Source: Loigolactobacillus coryniformis subsp. coryniformis KCTC 3167 = DSM 20001 (lineage in GTDB: Bacteria > Bacillota > Bacilli > Lactobacillales > Lactobacillaceae). From it: a stretch of DNA of 64,000 nt. Below are positions 43,839 to 52,556 of this stretch, in pieces (position 1 is the first letter of the stretch; each line of letters opens with the position of its first letter). The stretch lies in NCBI RefSeq assembly GCF_002706425.1, contig NZ_CP017713.1, forward strand, positions 2,666,001-2,730,000. The letters run 5' to 3'. Made by a program: the position numbers and the translations under genes. A model generated the notes under the pieces. The model was not told the origin of the DNA. It did not search any database and worked only from the letters and a program-made list of their open reading frames with translations.

Positions 43839-45074
43839 CGCGCGTTTTATAATCAAGTTAGCCAATTAGATCCAGCTAATTGAAAAAATAAAAAACACCA
43901 AGACAAATCTCTGTTATCATTGATGTTCCAACACAAAAATGAAAGAGGTTATTGTCTTGATGCAAGAACAGAATACCACAGTCCGAGAAAAAGGTCACCA
44001 CCTAACTTCATTTGAGCGCGGCAGAATCGCCACGCTACACAGCCAAGGATACTCTAACCGCGCAATTGCTAGAGTTATCGGCGTTTGTCATCAAACAATC
44101 AGTAATGAACTACGCCGTGGTGAGATCGACCAAGTTAAAAAAGTGAACGGTCAACGGCAATATCACCGCGAATACTCGCCAGAAGCGGCACAGGCCAAAT
44201 ACGAAGCTAACCGAATGTCCTGTCATCGACCTTTGAAACTCGCTGGTGTCGCTGACTTTATCCACTACTTTACGGCCCATTTGCACCAAGACGGTTGGTC
44301 GCCTGATGCCGCGGTGGGCCGTGCTAAACTTGAAGGCTTATATCAACCTGAGGAGATGGTTTCGACCAAGACGTTATACCACTATATCGATGCGCAACTA
44401 CTTGAAGTCCGTAATCTTGATCTGCTCGAAAAAAACCGGCGCCGCACCAAACACCACCATTCACCCAAGCATAAGCGTCTGGCCGGACGAAGTATCGAAG
44501 AGCGACCTAAAAGTATTGATCAGCGCCAAGAGTTCGGTCACTTTGAGTTGGATACCGTAGTCGGTAAACGTAACGGCCAAGAAAGTGTTATTCTAACGCT
44601 GATCGAGCGCCAATCTCGCTGTCAGATCCTGCGTTTGATTGATGGCCGTGACACCGATTCAGTCAACTACGAACTGGCTAAGATCTGCCAAGAATACGGG
44701 CACATCATGAAGTCCGTTACCGCTGACAACGGGGCAGAGTTCGCAGCGGCGGGGACGGTGCTTGACGGCGTTGCCGACCTTTATTATGCCCACCCTTACC
44801 GCTCTTCAGAACGAGGCACAAATGAGGCGCATAATCGAATGATCCGTCGTGATGTGCCTAAGGGCCTGTCCATGGATACTTTAGGCCCTAGTGATATCCA
44901 AGCAGTGGAAGCCAAGCTAAACAACTTACCACGCCGGCAGTCAGGTTACCAAACCCCAAAAGAGCTTTTCTCCGCTGCCGCTGGCTAAAGATTGAATCTT
45001 TAAAATATGAATATCAATGAAAATACTGTCTTGCCGGGATTTATTGCGTGGCTAATTTGTTCTTGCAATTTGGG
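43839..45074. mobile_element. IS30-family insertion, possibly nested in a small inverted-repeat element
   Basis: The inserted DNA is flanked by a direct repeat GTGCCATCATATT (43826-43838 and 45075-45087). The IS proper appears to run from CAAGACA at 43899 to TGTCTTG at 45033 (about 1.13 kb), as both ends then show TCATTGAT-TTC inside. Outside it, 60 bp on the left and 41 bp on the right remain unexplained; they share CAAGTTAGCC/CAAATTAGCC in inverted orientation at similar distance from the duplication. This suggests that IS30 landed in an approximately 100-bp element already present in the gene. Confidence 0.7.
43960..44988 (+). CDS. IS30-family transposase
   Basis: A 342-aa DDE transposase. 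The N-terminus (LTSFERGRIATLHSQGYSNR then AIARVIGVCHQTISNELRRG) is the helix-turn-helix of IS30. The catalytic residues appear in FELDTVVGK, VTADNGAEF and ERGTNEAHN. The frame is intact, so it may be active. I start at the ATG at 43960, which has GAGG upstream; another ATG is 21 bp earlier. Confidence 0.92.
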   Translation: MQEQNTTVREKGHHLTSFERGRIATLHSQGYSNRAIARVIGVCHQTISNELRRGEIDQVKKVNGQRQYHREYSPEAAQAKYEANRMSCHRPLKLAGVADFIHYFTAHLHQDGWSPDAAVGRAKLEGLYQPEEMVSTKTLYHYIDAQLLEVRNLDLLEKNRRRTKHHHSPKHKRLAGRSIEERPKSIDQRQEFGHFELDTVVGKRNGQESVILTLIERQSRCQILRLIDGRDTDSVNYELAKICQEYGHIMKSVTADNGAEFAAAGTVLDGVADLYYAHPYRSSERGTNEAHNRMIRRDVPKGLSMDTLGPSDIQAVEAKLNNLPRRQSGYQTPKELFSAAAG

Positions 45075-45241
45075 GTGCCATCATATTTTAAAAAACCTAA
45101 AATACTGTGAAATGTAGTTGATTTACCGGCACCATTTTGGCCGATCAAACCCATGATCTCACCTGCTTTGACGTCAAAACTAACGTCCGTCAAGGCTTGT
45201 AATGAGCCGAATCGTTTCGATAAATGTTGAATCGCTAACAT

Positions 45242-45321
45242 AAAATACCTCCCTCATCATAACGTATACCCATTCCCGATTATACCGGATTCCATGTAAA
45301 AAGTGCTATCAATTCCAGTAC
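45242..45321. other. Short spacer upstream of the split ATPase gene
   Basis: It holds the AGGGAGG ribosome binding site of the ATPase gene and little else that I can identify. Confidence 0.4.
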
Positions 45322-45728
45322 TTACTTGAGTAAACTAAATTTCTTAGTCAAGGCCCGTACCGCCTCAGCTTCACCAGAAATGGCGATGCCAACTGGCTGT
45401 AGATCAGCCATTTTTTAGTGGTGATCAACGCAGCATATTCCGCAAATCGATCGTTTAACGCTTGTCCAGTTGCCGTGAAAACCACACTGTACATTTCCGG
45501 ATGCACCACCAATGCCGTGGCTAAATTGGTGATCTGGCCTGCGCCACCTTTTAAAATTACTGTGCTGTATTTGATTCCTGCATGACGGACTTGATCCTGA
45601 TCGATTACCGGTTTGGTGGCAAATAGTTTTGGCGTGATCTGTGCCAATTGCCCCATTAAAATTGCCGCTACATTGCCAACTTAGCCAATCGAGAGCTTTT
45701 TGTCTAAGACCAAAACATTTCGTTGCAT
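45322..45728 (-). pseudogene. DUF2000-family gene, broken
   Basis: From an ATG at 45728 the minus strand reads QRNVLVLDKKLSIG and then a stop, continues in the same frame VGNVAAILMGQLAQITPKL through KYSTVILKGGAGQITNLA and FAEYAALITTKK, then shifts frame to KMADLQPVGIAISGEAEAVR and ends LTKKFSLLK at 45322. The DUF2000 plan (N-terminal IGxxxNxAA, C-terminal GIAIxG...LLK) is clear. One nonsense codon and one frameshift inactivate it. Function of the family is unknown. Confidence 0.75.
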
Positions 45729-45794
45729 TCTGTCATCACCTTTCACTTTGGCTTTAAGCATAGCATATGTAGCTTCCAACTTGAATGCGTTTTC

Positions 45795-45823
45795 TTGTGT
45801 TGCTCATTTGGATGCGTTATATT
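45795..45823 (+). promoter_or_regulatory. Promoter candidate of the ABC half-transporter gene
   Basis: -35 TTGTGT (45795-45800) and -10 TATATT (45818-45823), 17-bp spacer. Confidence 0.5.
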
Positions 45824-45865
45824 TTAGTTGCAAAAGTACTGACTTACGAATCGAGGTCGAACGCG

Positions 45866-47626
45866 ATGCAAGACACAAAATATTCCTTACTCGATATGTT
45901 TAAATTTGTTTTTAGTGAAGTGCTGAAAAAGCGCTGGCTATTAGTACTGAACGTGGCCGCACTGACTGTGATCACGTTGCTACAATTTGTGATTCCGCAG
46001 ATCGAGCAATTTATTATCGATAAAGTGATCCCGCAACACAACTATAGTTGGCTATTTGCTGTGATCGGCTTATTGCTTGGTGTCACGTTGTTTCTCGGTA
46101 TCGCCAATTATTTATCTACCTATTATATGACCATCATGAGTCAAAACGCGATCACCGAGTTACGCAATAATCTATATCAGTACATTGTGCGCTTGGATAC
46201 GGCCTTTTTTGAATCCAGCAAAACCGGTGACTTAATGACCCGCCTGACCAGCGATATCAACAACCTACAAAATTTGATCTCCGCCAACATGCTATCGATG
46301 ATCGGCAATCTCTTCACTTTAATTGGCGTGCTCGGTTTGATTTTTTACATTAACTGGCAAATGGCCTTGGCGGTCAGCCTAACCTTTCCCTTAATGTTCC
46401 TCATTTATCGCGTTTTTCGTAACCGTATCCAAGAAGCATTCCGCAAAGCACGGCTCTCCCAAGCGCAAATGTCGAACCAGATGCAGCAAATGTTGACCCA
46501 GATCGACTTGATCAAAGGCTACACTAGCGAAGAGCTTGAATCGCAACGCTTCGATCGCTTAGCCCAAAATTATCGTCAAGATATGATCAACGCCGGTAAA
46601 AATCAAGCAATTTTTTCACCACTGATCGATAGCATTAATTACTTGGGCATCGGAATTATCATGAGTTTAGGCGCTTACTTCGTGATCCACCGCCAGATCA
46701 CTGTCGGGGCACTAGTGGCGTACTTAAGCTATGTGGCAATGATTCAAAGTCCGATTCGCTCGTTCACTCGGCTCCTGAATCAGCTGCAACAATCGCTGGT
46801 TTCCTATGGCCGCATCCAATCGATTTTAGCGATCAAACCACAAGTCAGTGACGGTCCGGACCCGCAACCATTTCCACAATTGCAGCACGGCATCACATTA
46901 CGCGACGTCAGTTTTAATTATCACCGAGATACGGCTGAAGAAAATCGTGCCGCCACGATCAAACAGGTTAGTTTTCAGATTCCCTTTGGTAAAACCACAG
47001 CACTAGTCGGCCATTCTGGTTCTGGTAAAACCACGCTGACGCGGCTGATCACCCGCTTGTACGATCTCGACGGTGGCGATATTTTATTTGATGATCACTC
47101 GATCAAAAGTATCGGCCTACAATCACTACGCCAAAACATCGCTATTGTGACCCAAGACGTTTTCATCATTGACGGCACGATCCGCGATAATATTGTCTAC
47201 GGCCGGCCCGATGCCAGTGATGCTGATATTTGGCGTGTCGTCGCTTTAGCCGACTTGACTGATTTTATCCACCAGTTGCCCGAACAATTAGCTACCCAGG
47301 TCGGTGAACGTGGCGTCAAACTTTCCGGCGGTCAAAAGCAGCGCCTGGCCATCGCTCGAGGGCTACTCAAGGATGCGCCGGTGATCATTCTAGATGAAGC
47401 AACGGCTAGTTTAGATAACGAATCGGAAAAAGCGATCCAGCACGCGTTAGATAATTTACTGAAGTCGCGCACAGCTTTGGTCATCGCCCACCGCTTATCG
47501 ACGATCCATAATGCCGATCAAATCGTTGTCCTCGATCACGGTACCGTGGTCGAACAAGGGACTCACGACCAGTTGATGCAACAAGCCGGCGCCTACGCCC
47601 ACCTCTACAACGCTCAATTCGAATAA
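45866..47626 (+). CDS. ABC transporter, fused permease and ATPase (multidrug/lipid exporter type)
   Basis: A 586-aa half-transporter: six membrane helices in about residues 1-310, then an ATPase with Walker A VGHSGSGKTT, Q-loop VTQDVFIIDG, signature KLSGGQKQRLA, Walker B VIILDEATASLD and switch IAHRLST. It probably works as a homodimer exporting a hydrophobic compound; the substrate is unknown. I start at the ATG at 45866 (GAGG upstream), because the in-frame extension to 45785 runs over the likely promoter. A single-gene unit ended by a strong terminator. Confidence 0.92.
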   Translation: MQDTKYSLLDMFKFVFSEVLKKRWLLVLNVAALTVITLLQFVIPQIEQFIIDKVIPQHNYSWLFAVIGLLLGVTLFLGIANYLSTYYMTIMSQNAITELRNNLYQYIVRLDTAFFESSKTGDLMTRLTSDINNLQNLISANMLSMIGNLFTLIGVLGLIFYINWQMALAVSLTFPLMFLIYRVFRNRIQEAFRKARLSQAQMSNQMQQMLTQIDLIKGYTSEELESQRFDRLAQNYRQDMINAGKNQAIFSPLIDSINYLGIGIIMSLGAYFVIHRQITVGALVAYLSYVAMIQSPIRSFTRLLNQLQQSLVSYGRIQSILAIKPQVSDGPDPQPFPQLQHGITLRDVSFNYHRDTAEENRAATIKQVSFQIPFGKTTALVGHSGSGKTTLTRLITRLYDLDGGDILFDDHSIKSIGLQSLRQNIAIVTQDVFIIDGTIRDNIVYGRPDASDADIWRVVALADLTDFIHQLPEQLATQVGERGVKLSGGQKQRLAIARGLLKDAPVIILDEATASLDNESEKAIQHALDNLLKSRTALVIAHRLSTIHNADQIVVLDHGTVVEQGTHDQLMQQAGAYAHLYNAQFE

Positions 47627-47676
47627 AAATGAGCACTAACTGGTGACTGACTGCCATCGTTAGTGCTCATTTTTTA
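47625..47676. terminator. Bidirectional terminator between the ABC gene and the usp gene
   Basis: ATGAGCACTAAC (47629-47640) pairs with GTTAGTGCTCAT (47659-47670), with A and T runs outside. It serves two convergent genes. Confidence 0.9.
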
Positions 47677-47683
47677 ATTTAAA

Positions 47684-48109
47684 TTACCGAATGACCAACA
47701 CCGAGATCGGCGCGTATTTGGCCATATAGGCGGCTTGACTACCGAAATGCTGGGCCAAACCCTTCTTCGCCTCAGAACCAACGATCAACAGATCAGGTTC
47801 AACGTGAGGAATAATATCTTTGACGATCACTTCACCAGGCTCACCTTCAGAAACGATCGTACGTACAGTTTCAACACCAGCTTCACGCGCCTGGCGCTGA
47901 TAACTTAACACATGCTGCTCTAATTCAGCACGTTCACCATGCACATAATCCTTACTTAGTGCCTCGTAGACATTCATTTCTTCATTTTCTAAGATCGATA
48001 CAATGATCAGTTCAGCCTGATCTTGCTTGGCCTGATCAACTGCATATTTAAACGCCAACAAAGCATCCTGCGAATCATCGACGCCGACTAAAATCTTAGT
48101 AAATTTCAT
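47684..48109 (-). CDS. Universal stress protein UspA family
   Basis: A 141-aa Usp domain: KILVGVDDSQDALLAFKYAV at the start and DLLIVGSEAKKGLAQHFGS near the end, close to the ATP-binding G-2x-G-9x-G(S/T) motif. It ends APISVLVIR. It begins 18 bp after mntH and belongs to the same operon, an arrangement common in lactobacilli. It probably responds to or modulates Mn2+ uptake under stress, by inference from context. Confidence 0.92.
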   Translation of the reverse strand: MKFTKILVGVDDSQDALLAFKYAVDQAKQDQAELIIVSILENEEMNVYEALSKDYVHGERAELEQHVLSYQRQAREAGVETVRTIVSEGEPGEVIVKDIIPHVEPDLLIVGSEAKKGLAQHFGSQAAYMAKYAPISVLVIR

Positions 48110-48127
48110 TTACGCTCACTCCTCGTC

Positions 48128-49702
48128 TTAGCCAGCATTGTTGGCTAGCTTAGTGACATATTTCTTATTGCTGCGGTACAGGTCAACAATCGTCCATGCT
48201 AATAAAGCTAAAACCGCAACGATCAAGATGTAGGCAATATTGTCAGCCAGCAATAATTCACCTTTGGTCGCACCATCACCGAAGAAACCTTCGATCTGGC
48301 CGGGCAAGCCGATCAAATTTAAATACGTTAAACCGATCACAGATAGCCAGCCTAGCACTTTGACCCATAAAGAATTTTTAAACCGTTGCCCCATCTCGAC
48401 CGCACTATTGGTCATCATCAATAAGGGTAGCATGGAAAACGGCAAGGCAAAGGCCAAGAAGACTTGCGAATTATTCATTAGCGTGTTTAACGCCGTATGC
48501 TCAGCAAGCGCACTTTTACCGCTGGTCATCATGACACAGATCAAAACAGGGATCACGGAGATCAACCGGGTAACCAAGCGCCGTAACCACAACGGCATCC
48601 GCATATGGACAAAGCCCTCCATGATCACTTGCCCCGTCAAGGTTCCCGTGATCGTTGAATTTTGGCCAGAAGCTAACAACGCCACAGCAAACAAAACAGA
48701 TAAGATTCCCGAACGAGCAACCGTGATCAGTACACCATTACTTAACGTCGACGTATCGGACAAAGCTTGGAATAAGCCGAAGAATGAAGGGTCTTTAACG
48801 GCCCCCGTTTTGAAAACAGCAACACCCATGATCAATAGCAACGCATTAACAAAAAAGGCCATCGTTAACTGGATATTCGAATCCCAAGCTGAGAAACGAA
48901 CTGTCCGCGCCACGTCTTCTTCATCATTGTGATCAATTTTCCGCGTTTGTGAGATTGCGGAATGGAGGTACAAGTTATGCGGCATAACCGTAGCACCAAT
49001 AATGCCTAAAGCGCCAGTCAACGGCGTCTGCCCACCGATTTTATGAGCACTAGAGAAAGTCGCTGTAGTCGGCAACAACCCTTTAACAACACCAGCCCAA
49101 TCTGGATCAGATAAGGCAACTTGATAAACAAAGACTAAAAAGATCACTAAAATCAAACAAACAACAATGGCCTCGATCTTACGGAAACCAACTTTAGTCA
49201 ATAATAGCAGTAACAAAACATCAAATACCGTGATGAAAACAGCGATCACTAATGGTATATGGAATAACAAATATAAGGCAATGGCCGCACCGATAACTTC
49301 AGCGATATCCGTCGCCATGATCGCTAATTCTGTCAAGATCCATAAAACGATACCCAAAGCCTTACTCGTCCGCGCCCGAATCGCTTGAGCAAGATCCATC
49401 TGACTCACGATGCCAAGTTTAGCCGCCATGTATTGCAGTAACATCGCGATCAAACTTGACATCAAGATAACAGACATCAATAAGTACTGAAAATTTTGCC
49501 CACCAGTGATCGACGTCGACCAATTCCCGGGATCCATATAACCAACTGCCACCAACGCCCCCGGCCCAGAATACATAAACAAAGTTCGCAGAAACCCTTT
49601 GCCTTTAGGCACCTCGACCGAGCCATTGATCTCCTCTAATGAAGGCCCATTCGCGTATTGAATCAGTTTATGCTTACGCGGTGTTGTTTCGTTTTTTCCC
49701 AT
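48128..49702 (-). CDS. mntH: NRAMP-family Mn2+:H+ symporter
   Basis: A 524-aa transporter with about eleven helices. Motif GYMDPGNWSTSI in helix 1 and MPHNLYLHSAI in helix 6 supply the metal-binding residues of NRAMP proteins. It imports Mn2+, which lactobacilli accumulate as an antioxidant and cofactor. The ATG at 49702 has AAAGGTG upstream; an extension to 49726 lacks one. The promoter region has a MntR-like palindrome. Confidence 0.95.
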   Translation of the reverse strand: MGKNETTPRKHKLIQYANGPSLEEINGSVEVPKGKGFLRTLFMYSGPGALVAVGYMDPGNWSTSITGGQNFQYLLMSVILMSSLIAMLLQYMAAKLGIVSQMDLAQAIRARTSKALGIVLWILTELAIMATDIAEVIGAAIALYLLFHIPLVIAVFITVFDVLLLLLLTKVGFRKIEAIVVCLILVIFLVFVYQVALSDPDWAGVVKGLLPTTATFSSAHKIGGQTPLTGALGIIGATVMPHNLYLHSAISQTRKIDHNDEEDVARTVRFSAWDSNIQLTMAFFVNALLLIMGVAVFKTGAVKDPSFFGLFQALSDTSTLSNGVLITVARSGILSVLFAVALLASGQNSTITGTLTGQVIMEGFVHMRMPLWLRRLVTRLISVIPVLICVMMTSGKSALAEHTALNTLMNNSQVFLAFALPFSMLPLLMMTNSAVEMGQRFKNSLWVKVLGWLSVIGLTYLNLIGLPGQIEGFFGDGATKGELLLADNIAYILIVAVLALLAWTIVDLYRSNKKYVTKLANNAG

Positions 49703-49746
49703 ACTACTACACACCTTTCTGGCCATCGATTCATTCGGCCAACACC

Positions 49747-49775
49747 ATTATACAACACAAATTAGATAATTTGAA
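49747..49775 (-). promoter_or_regulatory. mntH promoter
   Basis: -10 TATAAT (49747-49752) and -35 TTCAAA (49770-49775), 17-bp spacer, on the minus strand, 45 bp before the start codon. Confidence 0.65.
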
Positions 49776-49781
49776 TACTTT

Positions 49782-49796
49782 TTTAGGTATGCCAAA
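49782..49796. promoter_or_regulatory. MntR-like operator
   Basis: TTTAGGTATGCCAAA is a near-perfect 15-bp palindrome just upstream of the mntH -35. It resembles DtxR/MntR-type boxes, so Mn2+-dependent repression is likely. A second palindrome CGGTATACCG lies 40 bp further upstream (about 49828-49837). Confidence 0.55.
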
Positions 49797-49973
49797 CAAA
49801 TTATATTAAAAATCGTATTTATTGATACGGTATACCGATAAAAATAAAACAGTATTAGTAGCTATACTAAAAAAGTCGACAATCAAGAAGTAATTGTCGG
49901 CTTGCACAATATTTATACTCAAATTAATTTATACCATAGTGTCAAAATGCTTTACCGTTATTCGGCTTACACT
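49797..49973. other. Spacer between mntH promoter region and tRNA unit
   Basis: It holds the CGGTATACCG palindrome and a hairpin GTCGACAAT/ATTGTCGGC (49875-49901) with a preceding A run, terminator-like on the minus strand. No coding frame is convincing. Confidence 0.5.
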
Positions 49974-50010
49974 AAAAAAACCGACAATAACAATGTTATT
50001 GTCGGTTTTT
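49974..50010. terminator. Terminator of the tRNA-Glu/tRNA-Thr unit
   Basis: CCGACAATAACA pairs with TGTTATTGTCGG with A and T runs on both sides. On the minus strand it follows tRNA-Thr by 10 bp. Confidence 0.9.
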
Positions 50011-50020
50011 GAAAATTTTA

Positions 50021-50093
50021 TGCCGTCTGCAGGAGTCGAACCTGTGACCCTCGGTTTACGATACCGATGCTCTACCAACTGAGCTAAGACGGC
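50021..50093 (-). tRNA. tRNA-Thr (anticodon CGT)
   Basis: Acceptor GCCGTCT/AGACGGC, D arm AGCTCAGTTGGTAGAGC, anticodon loop ATCGTAA giving CGT, and T arm AGGTTCGACTCCT. Length 73 nt. Confidence 0.95.
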
Positions 50094-50102
50094 ATTGAAC
50101 CA

Positions 50103-50174
50103 TGACCGGTACGGGATTTGAACCCATGTTACCGCCGTGAAAGGGCGGTGTCTTAACCACTTGACCAACGGGCC
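50103..50174 (-). tRNA. tRNA-Glu (anticodon TTC) with an acceptor-stem mismatch
   Basis: D arm GGTCAAGTGGTTAAGACACC, anticodon stem-loop CCGCCCTTTCACGGCGG giving TTC, and T arm GGGTTCAAATCCC. The acceptor strands are GGCCCGT and ACCGGTC, which leaves a C5:C68 mismatch and one G-T pair; the usual Glu sequence has ACGGGTC. The rest of the fold is normal. Confidence 0.9.
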
Positions 50175-50261
50175 ATAACAACATTAATAATTATACAGGA
50201 TTCTATAGTTTTGTAAAGTCATTTAGGATTAAAAATATCTAATTTAACGTGCACTACATAT

Positions 50262-50309
50262 AAAAAAATGGCCCTAAAAAGACAAACATATCTGTCTTTT
50301 TAGGGCCAT
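50262..50309 (-). terminator. Terminator of the ABC-2 exporter operon
   Basis: A 17-bp stem ATGGCCCTAAAAAGACA/TGTCTTTTTAGGGCCAT (50268-50284 and 50293-50309) with an 8-nt loop, followed on the minus strand by a T run. Confidence 0.92.
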
Positions 50310-50313
50310 TTAA

Positions 50314-51453
50314 TTAGTCAAAAACGCCAATTTTCTGTTTGCTCATTAGCCCGTAGATCGCGATTCCAAAGAAAAGTAATCCAAAAGCAGCTAGTACTGC
50401 TAAATTGAGTAGAATTGCGGTAAAATCAGCCCGCGCTTGTAATTGGCGAATGGCATCCAATACCCAAAATTGTGGCGTCAGGCGAGCAATTTTAGTCATA
50501 AATTCTGGCATTATTTCACTGGGGATCAAGGCGCCAGATAGTAACGATGTGATCGTAAATAAAATATTTTGTATCCCACTGGCAACTAATGTGCTAGGCG
50601 AATTTACACCGATCGCAATTGACCAGGCTACACCGACCAACCCAAAACTGGCTAACAAGCCACTAAGCTGAAGTGCTGCTAAACCAATGTCGATGTGAAA
50701 CACTACTGTCATCAGAACCACTGTAAAGATTACTTCAAATAGCATCGCTAAAAAAGCAAATATCGCGGTACCAGCAAAATAAGCACCCCGCGGTACCGGT
50801 GTCGTCAGCATACGCTGATAAATTTTGTTACGGCGCTCATTTTGAATTGAATTAGCGCCAAAATTACCGGACTGATATAGTAACATCATCAGCATAAAGC
50901 CTAAAATTTGAATACTCATCGCTTTGCTCGCATCATCCGTCGCAAACCGTTTAAATTCTAGTGGTGTCGTAGTTTTAACATAGTCGAACGCTACTTTTTC
51001 ATTACTATTGCGCGCAAATTTTGCTACCGCTAAAACTTCATTATACGTATTTTTTGCCGTATCCTTAATGCCATCGATTGCTTCACCTTGTTGAAAACTG
51101 CGTAAGGTCAAAGGTGCCAATTCGCCGGCCCGAATTTTTGTGGCAAAATCTTCCGGAATTACAATATTAGCGGTAATCTCCTGATCAGCTAGTGCTTCAT
51201 CAGCTGCCTTAACACTGGTCATTTTTTTTACAGTCATACGTTTATCGAAATTAGCAACAAATTGCTGACTATACGCCGACTGATCACGATCAACGATTCC
51301 CACCGTTAACGTGTTGGCCGCACCACTATTATTGTAAATAAATAAGTACATCACAATACTTAGCACCGGCACGCCAAGCAGAAAAAGCACCTGCAATGGA
51401 TGATGCCGCCAAATGACGAAGCGCTCACGGATGATCCATAGAATAGCTTTCAT
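50314..51453 (-). CDS. ABC-2 type transporter permease (YhgE/YbhR-like), second
   Basis: A 379-aa membrane protein: one N-terminal helix, an extracytoplasmic domain, and five C-terminal helices, with QNERRNKIYQRMLTTPVPRG as the family motif between helices. Its ATG abuts the stop of the other permease (TAAATG), and a GGGAGG site lies in that gene's last codons. Together with the second permease and the ATPase it forms an exporter; the substrate is unknown, with antimicrobial compounds or lipids likely for this class. Confidence 0.88.
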   Translation of the reverse strand: MKAILWIIRERFVIWRHHPLQVLFLLGVPVLSIVMYLFIYNNSGAANTLTVGIVDRDQSAYSQQFVANFDKRMTVKKMTSVKAADEALADQEITANIVIPEDFATKIRAGELAPLTLRSFQQGEAIDGIKDTAKNTYNEVLAVAKFARNSNEKVAFDYVKTTTPLEFKRFATDDASKAMSIQILGFMLMMLLYQSGNFGANSIQNERRNKIYQRMLTTPVPRGAYFAGTAIFAFLAMLFEVIFTVVLMTVVFHIDIGLAALQLSGLLASFGLVGVAWSIAIGVNSPSTLVASGIQNILFTITSLLSGALIPSEIMPEFMTKIARLTPQFWVLDAIRQLQARADFTAILLNLAVLAAFGLLFFGIAIYGLMSKQKIGVFD

Positions 51454-52548
51454 TTAGAATTCCTCCCTGCGGTTCAGCACTAGCGACATGCCACAATACA
51501 AAATAACCGTGATCAACAAGCACAAGAATACGCCACGCCACTGTAAAGGATTATTAGTCCACAATGCCTCCCGCAGCGGGCCCATGATCCAGCCCAGCGG
51601 TGAAAAGTTCATCATTGTTTCACTAACCGGAAAATAACCACCACCTAAAAATGCCGCTACTTGGATGATAATCTGCATAATGCCCATGCCCACCCCTTTA
51701 CCGATCGTCTCTAAGAAAACCCCCAGTGTCAGGAATAACAACATCAAAGCTGATAAACTTATAAAGGCAAAACCGAACTGCTGCTGCCACGGAACTTTAA
51801 ACAACACTTGTGTGATCAGCATCTGGACCAACACCACGCAAAAACCTAATAGCGCATGACCAGCAAAAGTGGAATTGATCAATTTTTGCCGGCCAAGCGG
51901 ACTGATCAATTCGCGCTGCAACGTTTTCCGGCGCCGACCTTTACTAAACATTTCCAGACCATTTTCTGCCATATATAAAATAAACAGCGCAATCATCGCG
52001 ACCGCATAATATTGATACGAAGTCGCTGGCTTCTTTAGATTCGTTTGATCTACTTTCAACGCATCATTTAACTCTGCTGGTAATGTAAATAATTCCGCCG
52101 GTGGCACATTAAAACGTTGCGCGCCAGCCATTAATCGAATCGATTGGAACATTTCCACTAAATAACTTTTCAACAGCGTCAATTGTACATCGGATAGTTG
52201 GTTGGTGCGCACAACAATCTTATCACCAATATTAAAATAGGCATCCGCTTTCCCAGCACGCAGCGCTCGCACCGCACTAGCACGATCCGCGCTTTGATTA
52301 AACTTGATTTTAGTTGATGAAAGCTCGCGGACAGCCATTTTGAACTGTCCTCCTAACGCTTGATCTTCAACCACATACTGGACCGTAATTGGTTCAACCT
52401 TTTCTTCAACTGCTGAACCAGCAAAAACCCCTTGCAAAATCGACCCTAAAACCAGCATCAAGGTCAGTGGGAAAAGTAAAAAATAAATGTATGTGCCTTT
52501 ATCACGTAATTGCTGTACAAACGTACGAATGATGATGGGTAGATTCAT
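51454..52548 (-). CDS. ABC-2 type transporter permease, first
   Basis: A 364-aa membrane protein of the same layout as its neighbour, with GRRRKTLQRELISPLGRQKL in the position of the ABC-2 coupling motif and MIALFILYMAENGLEMF before it. The ATG has AGGTGAAA upstream and begins 8 bp after the ATPase stop. The two permeases probably form a heterodimer. Confidence 0.88.
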   Translation of the reverse strand: MNLPIIIRTFVQQLRDKGTYIYFLLFPLTLMLVLGSILQGVFAGSAVEEKVEPITVQYVVEDQALGGQFKMAVRELSSTKIKFNQSADRASAVRALRAGKADAYFNIGDKIVVRTNQLSDVQLTLLKSYLVEMFQSIRLMAGAQRFNVPPAELFTLPAELNDALKVDQTNLKKPATSYQYYAVAMIALFILYMAENGLEMFSKGRRRKTLQRELISPLGRQKLINSTFAGHALLGFCVVLVQMLITQVLFKVPWQQQFGFAFISLSALMLLFLTLGVFLETIGKGVGMGIMQIIIQVAAFLGGGYFPVSETMMNFSPLGWIMGPLREALWTNNPLQWRGVFLCLLITVILYCGMSLVLNRREEF

Positions 52549-52556
52549 ATTTTCAC

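Larger units (their letters stand above)
43096..45241 (-). pseudogene. ABC transporter ATPase gene (NatA-like) split by an IS30 insertion
   Basis: The N-terminal part is read from 45241 (MLAIQHLSKRFGSLQAL, Walker A IGQNGAGKSTT) and breaks off at LGFLKYDG near 45075. The C-terminal part resumes near 43838 (DGTITWNNQPITENVFDEIG) and continues with LSKGNQQKIQL, LLILDEPFSGLD and FSSHDMG to the stop at 43096. Without the insertion the frames join exactly at the Lys-Tyr-Asp-Gly segment, with a 13-bp duplication of the target at both borders. The ATPase is therefore inactivated, unless a C-terminal fragment is made. Confidence 0.9.

Noticed and set aside
49929-50168. Minus-strand 79-aa frame
   Set aside because: It runs through tRNA-Glu and tRNA-Thr and their terminator.
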